Assembly: GCA_958496175.1 (NCBI GenBank)
Contig: OY292275.1
Location: 30,419,001 to 30,483,000 of the forward strand
Length of the DNA stretch: 64,000 nt
Source: Sisyra terminalis
Taxonomy: Eukaryota > Arthropoda > Insecta > Neuroptera > Sisyridae
Direction: 5' to 3'
Made by a program: the position numbers and the translations under genes. This document shows, one piece after another, positions 11,075 through 19,996 of the stretch (position 1 is its first letter; each line of letters opens with the position of its first letter). The notes beneath the pieces are model-generated. The model ran no database searches. It was not told the DNA's origin and was given only the letters and a program-made list of their open reading frames with translations.

Positions 11075-11107
11075 CATTTTCTATAAATATTTTCTTTTTG
11101 TATCTTG

Positions 11108-12095
11108 CTAACAGTCTTCGTCTGTAACATCCCGGGATGATCCAGCCGATTCTCCATCTAGATAGGCCGTTTCGAGCTCTTTCATGATTTTTTTTGTGAT
11201 CTTGCTGATCCGAATTTTAGTACTCCTATCTACTTTTCCGTGGAGTGCACGGAAGTTGTCGACGACTCCTGGTGTGTCGGAAGTATATTTTTCGATTGTT
11301 GGAAGTATGATTATTTTCTCAGATGCTTTATGTAGAAATTCGATAAGTTCGTCAGTTTTTATTGGCGCATCTTTGTCAATTTTGGTTCGTAAAGGTTCCA
11401 AGGCTTTTTTGAAAGAGAATTTTTTGTTAGAAGCAGACTTTTTGGTTGACCCCTGGTCGATGTCGTGTGGGTTATTATAAGAAAGTTTTTTTTTCAATTC
11501 TCTTCTTCAGTGGTACTTTCTTGGGTTGTTTTTTGGGAGACGGGTTTAATTGGATATCAGGGATTTCTGTAGTATCTATTTTTTCTATTGATTGGGTTTG
11601 GTTTGATTTTTGAGTTGTTTGGTCGGACATTTAGTTTTTGGTTAAGGAGGGTATGGCTTCTTGGGAGCTATTACTAGACGCTCTTGGTCGTTTTCTATTT
11701 TCTTCATCTAGTTCGGTTTGAGGATTTATTTCGGATCGTTGTTCTTTTAGATTTTGGTCTTGAGTTGATGGTCTATTGTGCGCTATTCGCTCTCCAAGGA
11801 ATACACGGTAATCTTCATTTTGGTAATTAATTACTATTGAGTCGGGATGTTTTGTTGAATCATATGATTTTACATAGATATATCGACAAAAACTGAATAT
11901 GTGCCTGTATTGTTCTTCTTGCATTCCTTCAATCGTATAAATTGCATTGATGATATCACCTCAATGTTGACTTGGGTTAACGCAGCTATAATTGTATGAA
12001 GGGATATGGTTGGGTATACGTTTGAAATTGTAAGTTTAATTGAAGGTATCAACAAACGACGGCATGTTAAAATCGAATCATTTATTTTTATCTAA
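11108..12095 (-). pseudogene. I-like LINE E1, ORF1 relic
   Basis: Minus-strand frames (12055-11870, 11924-11631, 11497-11108) align by eye with ORF1 of E2 and E3. Shared blocks are LTISNVYPTISLHTIIAALT, YRHIFSFCRYIYVKSYD, HPDSIVINYQNEDYRVFLGE, the KRPRASSNSSQE stretch, and an acidic/lysine-rich C-terminal helix region ending in DVTDEDC. The single C-x2-C-x4-H-x4-C knuckle seen in E2 is missing here. The frames are separated by at least two shifts, and the N-terminal half is cut off where PLE2 begins (about 12100). Function in the family: RNA binding as part of the retrotransposition RNP. Confidence 0.7.
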
Positions 12096-12116
12096 TTATA
12101 TTTATTTATGTAATGA

Positions 12117-12827
12117 TCAACAATTTCTGTTGATGTGAGGTAGATTGACATCACGAATCATCCCCGGTAGAGGATCTTTTGTGATTCTGATGTAAGGACT
12201 TTCCTCCAGCAGCTTCTCAACTCTACCATCATAGTCATCTTTATCCGTTATGACTATGGAATTTCCCTTGTCTGCTTTTGTGCAGTACACATTTTTTGAT
12301 TTTAAATTTTTAACCATGTTAATATCGTTGACTTTATGTTTTAAACCAGTATGTTTTTGCAATACGTTCAAACAACTGCGCCTAATATACTGTTTTTCCT
12401 CATCTAGGAAACTCTTGATTACAGACTCAACATCTACAATCAATTGCTCAGTTAGAATAGTACATGGCGCCGGAGAAAATTTCAATCCTCTTTCTAGGTA
12501 TTTCAATTCTTGGTCCGAGAATTTGGTTTTTGATAGGTTAGGTACGAGGTTTTGCTTATGGAATTCTGTATCAGCTTTGTTTTGTGCCCCTTTATTTGTT
12601 TTCAAAATTTTGAACTTCCTTTTCAGTTTTATATGTTTAAACTGCAATTTATGCTCAATCACCACATATGGCGAGTTTTTTTCAAGTATAAGCTCAAACT
12701 CCAGATTATTAAGTTTCGCGGTCAACTCCAAACTTAATCTGTATGCCTGTAGTTCTAATTCACTGCGTTTGCTGAACAGAGCCCTTATCTCCCATTTCTG
12801 CTTCGGTAGCCTTGGTTGACTTTTCAT
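12117..12827 (-). pseudogene. PLE2 N-terminal half (inverted)
   Basis: A minus-strand frame of 236 codons. Its middle carries KFSDQELKYLERGLKF and, near the end, VYCTKADKGNSIVITDKDDY, the PLE hallmark also present in PLE1 (SRADKGGSTVIM). It stops at about 12117 before any RT palm motif. The GIY-YIG half of the same kind of element reads on the plus strand from about 12828 onward, so PLE2 repeats the head-to-head layout of PLE1. PLE1 and PLE2 are clearly different families, judging by sequence. Confidence 0.8.
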
Positions 12828-12954
12828 TGTTTTTCGGTCCCTTTACCAAAATAAATTTCGGGAACACCCCTTCTCCAATGTCAAGCCGGCTCTCGCTAGG
12901 TGTAAAAATCTAGTAGAGAAAAGTGACCGTTTAAGCCTACAACTCTCTAAAGAT
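12828..12954 (+). pseudogene. PLE2 C-terminal half, part before LINE D
   Basis: This plus-strand stretch joins directly to 14611 when LINE D and one copy of its TSD are removed. It encodes the segment before the GIY-YIG domain, with FTKINFGNTPSPM and later SDRLSLQLSKDKIPD read across the junction in different frames. The inversion breakpoint against the minus half is at about 12828. Confidence 0.5.
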
Positions 12955-14596
12955 CAAGGAGCGACTCAGAAAAGGCTGATCTATTTTCAAGTCATCTGAC
13001 CAAGGTGTTTACTTCCAACGATGTTACTATCAATCAAGAAGTAACGAACGAACTAAACTCGCCCGATTTTCTGCCACAAAACTCTACCTTTTTTACTCCT
13101 AAAAATATAAAAAGCGCGGTTCAAAAACTCAACAACAAAAAGTCACCCGGAGTGGACCAGATCAGTGCCAAAATGCTAAAAGAGCTCCCACAAAAGGCAA
13201 TTATGATGATGCTCTACTTATTCAACGCTATACTTCGACTACACCACTGGCCCGAAACATTAAAAATCGCTGAAGTAGTAATGGTTCTGAAACCAGGAAA
13301 AAATCCGAACATTGTGTCTTCGTACCGCCCAATAAGTCTTCTCCCAATTATTTCCAAGCTCCTTGAAAAGCTCATATTACAAAAAATCCTTCCTCTTCTA
13401 GAAGAAATTCCTACCCATCAATTTGGATTCCGGCAAGGCCACTCGACTATCCAACAATGCCACAGAGTAGTCAACACCATAAACGAAGCTATGGAAAATA
13501 AAAAGTACTGTCCTTCGGTCTTCTTAGACATAAGTCAGGCTTTCGATAAAGTTTGGCATGACGGTCTACTATTCAAAACAAAAAGATATGTGCCCGCATA
13601 TCACAAACTTCTATCTTCTTACCTGCAAAACCGACAATTTCGAACACGAGTTAACGACAAAACTTCCAGCTATTTCCAAATCAAATCAGGCGTTCCCCAA
13701 GGCAGTGTACTAGGTCCCATTCTTTACCTACTGTACACTGCCGACTTACCAACAACTACCAATACCTTTATTGGGACATTTGCTGACGATATAGTCATAA
13801 TGGCTAGCGATGAGGATCCTGTGGTTGCAGTAGCTAATCTCCAACACCACATTGCCCTAATTGAAGCTTGGACGGACCAGTGGAAAATAAAATTGAACGA
13901 GACAAAAACGAAACTGGTTAACTTCACTCTCAGAAGAGGCACCTGCCCCACCGTTTATGTCAAGGGGTTGGGTATTTCAGAATCGAGTGCGGTGAAATAT
14001 CTCGGACTTTACCTCGATAAAAGGCTTACTTGGAGAACCCATATAGCAAAAAAGAGAACCCAAACCATGCAGAGGTTCAAACAACTATACTGGCTTATGG
14101 GAAGGAAATCCGTAATGTCTTTGGAAAATAAACTGCTCCTATACAAGGCCATAATAGTTCCGATATGGAGCTATGGGATCGAATTATGGGCTTGTGCCAG
14201 CAAATCAAGCACCAAAATGATTCAGATGCCAGTCAAAAATTTTACGAGCGATCGCGGATGCGCCATGGTATGTCACCAACGATATGCTACATAAAGACCT
14301 GCACATATGTCCGATCTCAGAAATGGTCAAACAAAGAAGTGAAGCTCACTTCACAAGACTGATGGAGCACACAAATCCGTTGATGGGGCCACTTCAAAAG
14401 CACTCAACCATTAGAAGACTGAAAACAAAAAGAACTCCATATGAGCTGACATCAAAGTAGCAGGAAGATGTTCCACTGGGAACTTCTTCATCAAGCCATT
14501 TGGAGCTCAAGAGTTCCAGCCAAGACAACACATTAGCTCATAGTTTGCACTAACTGATTGCTAATTTAAAAACAAAAAAAAAAAAAAAAAAAAAAA
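12955..14596 (+). mobile_element. LINE D: 5'-truncated Jockey copy with 14-bp TSD
   Basis: The copy sits inside PLE2. The repeat AACTCTCTAAAGAT is found at 12941-12954 and 14597-14610, and the insert ends in a run of about 25 A. The truncation falls in ORF2 between endonuclease and RT, as expected of incomplete target-primed reverse transcription. Confidence 0.92.
12957..14460 (+). pseudogene. LINE D ORF2: RT and C-terminus
   Basis: Open from the 5' truncation through 14294, then shifted by one base near 14225 and open again to TAG at 14458. RT motifs are intact: LNNKKSPGVDQI, SYRPISLLPIISKLLEK, HQFGFRQGHSTIQQ, FLDISQAFDKVWHDGL (catalytic Asp), SGVPQGSVLGPILY, and TFADDIVIMAS (the YADD box as FADD). 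The C-terminal YLGLYLDKRLTW and IWSYGIELWACAS blocks follow. After the shift the tail reads RAIADAPWYVTNDMLHKDL. The missing endonuclease and the frameshift make it inactive. The GTG at 13005 is only an internal codon. Confidence 0.9.
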
Positions 14597-14597
14597 A

Positions 14598-14951
14598 ACT
14601 CTCTAAAGATAAAATACCGGACATACAAAATCAGGAATTTATGAAGTCCCTTGCACGGGCTGTGATAAAAGCTACGTCGGTCAGACTAGAACACAAATAG
14701 GGGTTAGGTATAAGGAACATCTGGCAAACATAAAGTATACAAGAGTGGAAAAATCATGTGTGGCAGAACATGCTCTGGAAACAGGGCATACATTTGCAGA
14801 AGCAAAACTTCTAAAAAGTGTTCACCGCACAAACCGATTGGATGCACTCGAAAGCATAGAAATTGTTAAAAGAAAGGGAAAAGTAATAAACTGGAAAAAT
14901 GGGCCAGTTCAAATTTCGGCACTTTCGGGTTGCTTACGAAGGATTCGATGA
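14598..14951 (+). pseudogene. PLE2 GIY-YIG endonuclease half
   Basis: After LINE D the PLE2 reading resumes. SGIYEVPCTGCDKSYVGQT (about 14627-14683) is a textbook GIY-YIG start, followed by RYKEHLANIKY and SCVAEHALETGHTFAEAK, then a basic C-terminus ending LRRIR at TGA 14949. The frame is open over this part, so lesions are few apart from the inversion and the LINE D insertion. The nuclease would nick DNA at the target site. Confidence 0.85.
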
Positions 14952-15748
14952 AAGTAAAGAAATTTGGGAACACACACCCCCTTCATAACCACATCGCAAA
15001 AAGAGAAACGCACAACTTATAAATTTAGGCCAATCCGTGATTGTTTTGTGAATCATCACAAAGGAGTTACGGAGTGATCCAAACTACTTGATGACCACTG
15101 AGAAAGATTTGCTTGGCAATCAAAATAAGTTTCTGGGCAATACGTCACAAAAATTTTTGTTTAAACTTTTGTTCAAATTCATGTTTACGGTATGATTTTT
15201 ATATATTATTATATTAAATTATACTACATAAATTGGACCGCGATATATTCTATATATTGTATACATAGTTCATTTTGTAGATTTTATTTTTAATTAGATC
15301 AAGTTTTGATAGTTAGATGATACAATTTATTGTTTTATTCACCTGGTAGGTAAGTGAGGTGGTGTTTGATCTTGTTTGCCAATTATATATAAGTATATAT
15401 TTTTTATTCATTCGTTTTCACAAAATTGTTATCGATCTGCATTCGACCGCAGTCAGACTTTAAATGTATTATTTTTAATTCATTCATGAGCAGTTAAAAG
15501 AAGTCAAAAATCAAAAATGAAACAATAAATAAGTAAGTTCATTAAATAAATTCAACTGATGGAACACAGGAGGAATTAATTATTAACACAATTCTTAATT
15601 TTAAATTAAAATATTTTAAAATCGTACTTTTTATGTTTCTTTATGATAATGAGATAAATTATTATGTTTGTAATATAGTAAACAGGTTTTGGAAAGCTTT
15701 GGAAAGTACTTGTTGAATATGATTAGGTAATCAAATCGCATTTTTATG
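14952..15748. other. PLE2 3' region, then AT-rich DNA
   Basis: The first 200-250 bp are presumably the PLE2 3' UTR. They contain cttgatgaccactgagaaag near 15088, which loosely recalls a hammerhead core but lacks a proper CUGANGA box. The remainder to 15748 is AT-rich without open frames. The right boundary of PLE2 was not located. Confidence 0.35.
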
Positions 15749-15777
15749 ATTTTATTTTATTTTATTTAAGTTTATTT

Positions 15778-15834
15778 ATAGTCGCTTCAACTACTCAGAT
15801 TATTAGCGACTATTGCGCATAGTGTCAACTATGC
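15778..15834 (-). other. two stem-loops before the E2 3' tail
   Basis: ATAGTCGCT (15778-15786) pairs with AGCGACTAT (15805-15813), a 9-bp stem. GCATAGT (15817-15823) pairs with ACTATGC (15828-15834), a 7-bp stem with a 4-nt loop. In the minus reading they lie just before the A-rich tail, where LINE 3' ends often keep structure for RT recognition. Confidence 0.6.
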
Positions 15835-16063
15835 CCCCTATAGTACATTAACATACATTTAGCGTTGTACCTACATCTATTTGTACTTACTTTAGTAGTT
15901 CTTATGCTAATTATACAGTACGTTTATGTTAGTGCTAGTTATATAAATAAGATGGACCCAACATAGTAACAAAAAATATAACGACGATAATAGTAATAAT
16001 TTAAACAATAATATCTAATAATAATCACAAAACAGTATTAAAATGGAATTGATTATGTTTTAG

Positions 16064-17477
16064 TCACTGTTGTTCGTAACTTTTCAGGGTCGAACTGTGA
16101 TTTAGACACTGACTGTTTTTTTTTTTTTTTGTAATTCTTTTTCTATCCACGATATCACTCTTAGTGTCATCCTCTGAATCTGATGTGTCGTTATTGCTAA
16201 TTGCGTTTTCTTCGCTTTCTTCTATTCGGTTTTTTTCGGTTTTATTTTTCAGATGTTTTGAGATTCTGGTACGTATCCTTGTAAATCTCGCTTTTATGGA
16301 CCTTTTTTTAGTGCTGGGTACAGTTTATCCAACATTTGTTTTAATTTTCTTATTTCTTGAGTGTACGATAAAATTAAGTTTATTGGATCCTTTGATTGAT
16401 GTACTTCTGAGATTAGGTTACATAGTTCGTGGTAATATAAAATATAGTCAGTAGGGTTAGTGTTGATGATTTCCTCGGTTGGTTTCAAGAGTTCGTTTGT
16501 ATTTTTCTTTTGGAATTTGTTCGTTATTTCCTGGCGCATATTTTTGTTTTTTTGAATTGGTTTCTCCATTAATTAACTTTTTGGCTTGTGTTTGTTTTTT
16601 TGTGGTCCCTATTTCGTTTTCTTGGGAACTGTTGCTTGCCGCTCTTGGTCTTTTTTTAGAATCCCCATCGCCATTCGATTTTACTTCTGGGAGTATTTCT
16701 GTTCGGTCTGATTGAGTGATATGGCATGTAGTATCTTGTTTTGTTTCTGAGTTGCTGGTTGTTGTTTGCTTTTGAGCGGGACCTTTATTTATTTCCTCCA
16801 ATGGTGTTTTTTTGGTCTTTTCCGCGTTTTCCTTGGTTTGATCTGTATTATTTTCAACTGGGAGTGGGCATTCTTCCGACTTATGCTCTTTTGATTTGCA
16901 TCTATTGCAGATTTGAATTGTCTCGCTCAGGAAAACTCTGTATTGTTCGTTCTCGAAAGAAATAAGTATTGAATCTGGGTGGTTATCTTTATTATAATCT
17001 TTTACGAAGATTTGTCGTCTAAAACTGAATATGTGACTGTAGGCAGGATCTTGTATCCCGACTTTTATGAACTGCATTGATGATTGTGGGTGCAGTCTAA
17101 TATTTGTGATTGCATTAATTATTACGTGGTGACGTATGGATTGACAGACATTTGAAATTATTAAGCGACGGCCTGTTATTATTTGGTTATTTATTTTTAT
17201 TTTTCCCTCATTTTTTAATAGAAATTTATTTACTTCGGTTTCGGATGTTAAATACAAGCAAACTCGGTTATTCGATAATCTTGGGGCAAATATTATGTTT
17301 TTTTGGTCGATTAGTGTTCCGACTTGTTGAATGTAGTAATTTATTTTTGAATTTTCGACACTATCAAATATGATGGCTTGCTTTTTGCTGGGAAAATTTG
17401 GGGTTGATCTATTGTTGGAGGATGTTAATGCATTTGCATAAGACGTTTGATTTTTGACTTTTGGTTGTTGATGTCAT
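16064..17477 (-). pseudogene. E2 ORF1 (I-like, single CCHC knuckle)
   Basis: The start at 17477 (MTSTTKSQKS) matches the E3 start MTTSNFTTNQS. A one-base shift near 17440 moves into a long open frame (to 16457) with FPSKKQAIIFDSVENSKIN, RLSNNRVCLYL, GRRLIISNVCQSI, YSHIFSFRRQIFVKDY and DSILISFENEQYRVFL. The zinc knuckle CNRCKSKEHKSEEC follows, and then a long Thr/Lys/Glu-rich linker with KKRPRAASNSSQE. A second shift (about 16480-16560) leads to a helical C-terminus and an acidic stretch SDSEDDTKSD, ending at TGA 16064. It is the least damaged ORF1 of the three I-like copies here. Confidence 0.75.
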
Positions 17478-17509
17478 TTTGTTGGGTTGGTTGTTAGTTT
17501 TTATAAATT

Positions 17510-19482
17510 ACTAGCTGATCCCCGCGACTTCGTCTGCGTAACGTAGGTGTAGATTATATTTTCTTTTTAAATTTGCTATTTGTAGTGGTATATGAAAATT
17601 ATTATTTTTCTTATTTCTTTTATAAAAAACATAATCATACTTAAAAACACTATTTTGTCAACTTTAAAAATACACATTTAATAAACTGATGCTTAGAATA
17701 AAATAATTGTATCAATTAATGATCATATAATTTGATCAATTAATTTTCAAAAAATAAATATAAATATCTAAAAAGTACCTAACAAAACCGTATACCTACG
17801 GTAGGTATACCTACTGTGAACCAATTAATCCGTAAATTAATCAGGAACTGTACAAAGTTTATATAAAGTCAGCCATAATTATAAGTTAAAACAGTCAAAA
17901 GTTATCAAAACACTCGCCTAGATATTTAGAATATAAGCAAAAATTACATTTCATTGTCTCGACTCTCGACTGAACCCTTTTCTCGAAACTATTTCACTAC
18001 TGCAATGTACAAAACTGCCGCGAAATTCAAATTTCTTCAATAGCACGAAAGAGTTCCTCCATAATCAAGTATAACCATTATGTATCTATGAACTTATAAT
18101 TAAAATATCAGAATTTCAACTATATAACTAAACTATTTTCTTTTAGTTCGCCGAATTACTCGCTAATCGATATTCGCTCACTAATGTTTTTATTTGTGAA
18201 TACGTATTTCGGATTTTCAGGTTTACAATATGGGAAAGCCAAAAAACTTAATACTCACTTATGAACTTAACCTTTTTCAGATATATATATATATATATTA
18301 GAGTTTAAATTTTTAAACCGATCCTACGTTTTTGAATCTAATAATAAATCAACATGTTTTATTTTAAGCGGTTAAACCTTTCGTCTATAACGAACATACT
18401 TTGATAATTAAATTTGAAATTTCGATTGTTTAATAGACGTTATGCCGTACAAACTTTGCCACCATTTTTCACTTTTTAAGGGGAGGAATTATCAAAAACC
18501 CTTTCTTATTATATCTCTGCATCGTATAAGAAAAAAATTTTCCAAATTTCATCGATACAAATATGCTTTTATTTGGAAAATACAGTGTAAAACGAAAAAA
18601 ATTATGACCTTTATTTTGATTATCATTACTAAAAAGCAATTCGATTTCGTACATTTCGACGTTGTACATACAAAATTGTTGGAAACAGGTAGAAACTGTG
18701 CACGGAAATAAGAATATTTTATATATTTCCAATAACAATAATTGATATTCAAATTTTTCTAATTACCGAAGAAAAGTTAGCTTGGAAGATTTCATATTTT
18801 GATTGATAATGAAATATATGACAAAAAATTGCTCCCTTAATGTTTTTCAGCACAATAAATAATTGCTCCCGGTCACAATCATTGGTTGATAAAAATTAGA
18901 TTTTAAAAAGATTGATTGTTGAAAAACAAATAAAAATTAAAAATCGCTTTGTTAGAATAAGAACTACATAAACTTTCATACTAATTTAGTGGAATAACGC
19001 TATTTAAAACGTTATTAAAATGATATAACAAAAATAGAAACTTATAATTAATTAATTATTTTTTTATGAATTACACTTCTTAAATTCAAAATTTTGATTG
19101 TTGATTAACTTAACATTTTCTCATACAAACTTAGTCACCCCTTTTACCCTTTTCGAGTAGGAATTTTCGAAAAAAAAATTCTTATCAGATGTCTACTTCG
19201 TATAAGGAATACATCGAATATTAAAATTTCATTAGTCAAAGCGGATATATAAATACAGGATTTTATGTATGCACGGGTTTAAAAATGTATTTACTTAAAG
19301 TTTTATTACTACTATTATTATTAATGCTACTACTATTACTGTTTTTTGTCAATATTTCAATATTGAGCAACTCTAACGATCTATTTACAACAATTTCGTA
19401 AAAAAAAAAAAATAAAAAAAAAAGGCTACTGTAAGATTTGAACCCAGGTCTTTATATTAAGGAGGATCAGAATGACCGATAC
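17510..19482. repeat. repeat R copy A, left part
   Basis: Non-coding repeat starting ACTAGCTGATCCCCGCGACT, a string I recognise from interspersed repeats of insect genomes. From about 18900 it runs parallel to copy B (36476 onward): both share acataaactttcatactaat, cttagtcacccctttt, aatgtctacttc-type and ggtatataaatacac-type stretches and the (ATT)-rich run. It is interrupted at 19482 by LINE F and resumes at 23376. No protein frame is seen. The short frames around 18450-18750 are chance openings in AT-rich DNA. Confidence 0.7.
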
Positions 19483-19996
19483 TTTTTTTTTTTTTTTGTG
19501 AAAATATCGTTTATTATTTATTCTTTTTGTACAGAGCAAATACATTTTAGTTATAAATATATAGCTACTGTTATAATACATATTTGGTTTATTTTGTAGT
19601 TCCTACTTATCGTAATAAGTTCTACCTACACTTAGCAATTATTTTACATTAGTTTGTACATGTTTGGTTTTATTGTTATCAGTCGACATTGTTCATATTT
19701 GGTTATCAGTTTGTTCTTTTAAGTATTTGCAAGGAAAAGTTTGAAAAAAACCTTATGTGAATAATTGACTTTTGTACCCTTTAAGGCACATATTTGGTAT
19801 ATGTTTTCTATATACATATAATACATTTAAAATTAACTAAGAAAAATAAAATAAATATTCTGTTTGTACTAAGTTTAAATAAAATAAATTTGCTATTAAT
19901 AGTAAGTCTTACGCTAAGTACTATATTTAGTTAACGAGTTAATAAAATTAATGCTAATATCACTGCTATTTGCACTTTTGAGATCACTTATTTACA

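Larger units (their letters stand above)
8334..11082. mobile_element. Penelope-like element PLE1 with 5' inversion
   Basis: The element is composite. Its N-terminal and early RT part reads on the minus strand (9714 to 8335), while its C-terminal GIY-YIG part reads on the plus strand (9846-10466), head to head. A 50-bp segment of the 5' leader (reverse complement of 9761-9810) recurs at the 3' end (11025-11074), 48/50 identical. This is the pseudo-LTR arrangement of PLEs seen through an inversion of the 5' half. Possible flanking duplication is blurred: tataatatttcttt near 8330 and tataaatattttcttt near 11082. The central RT with its YxDD box is absent. Confidence 0.8.
15749..17501 (-). mobile_element. 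I-like element E2 carrying ORF1 only
   Basis: On the minus strand the unit begins near 17500 and has an ORF1 (17477-16064). It continues without any ORF2 into about 300 bp of apparent 3' UTR and ends in a TAAAA-type tail (plus-strand T-rich 15749-15770). A weak 7-bp match TTTTTAT flanks it (about 15741-15747 and 17496-17502). In the related E3 the endonuclease follows ORF1 within about 200 bp, so E2 looks like an ORF2-deleted, non-autonomous derivative. Alternatively the 3' part is an unrelated repeat. Confidence 0.5.

Noticed and set aside
15080..15125. Hammerhead ribozyme in the PLE2 3' region
   Set aside because: TTGATGACC...GAGAAAG lacks a proper CUGANGA box and stems, so it is too weak to call.
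16164..17373. Plus-strand frames rich in Phe/Leu resembling membrane proteins
   Set aside because: They are antisense to the Lys/Glu-rich ORF1 of E2. Hydrophobic shadows of charged coding DNA are expected.
18442..18752. Short frames on both strands inside repeat R
   Set aside because: Low-complexity F/K/I/N-rich translations in AT-rich repeat DNA, not shared as open frames by copy B.
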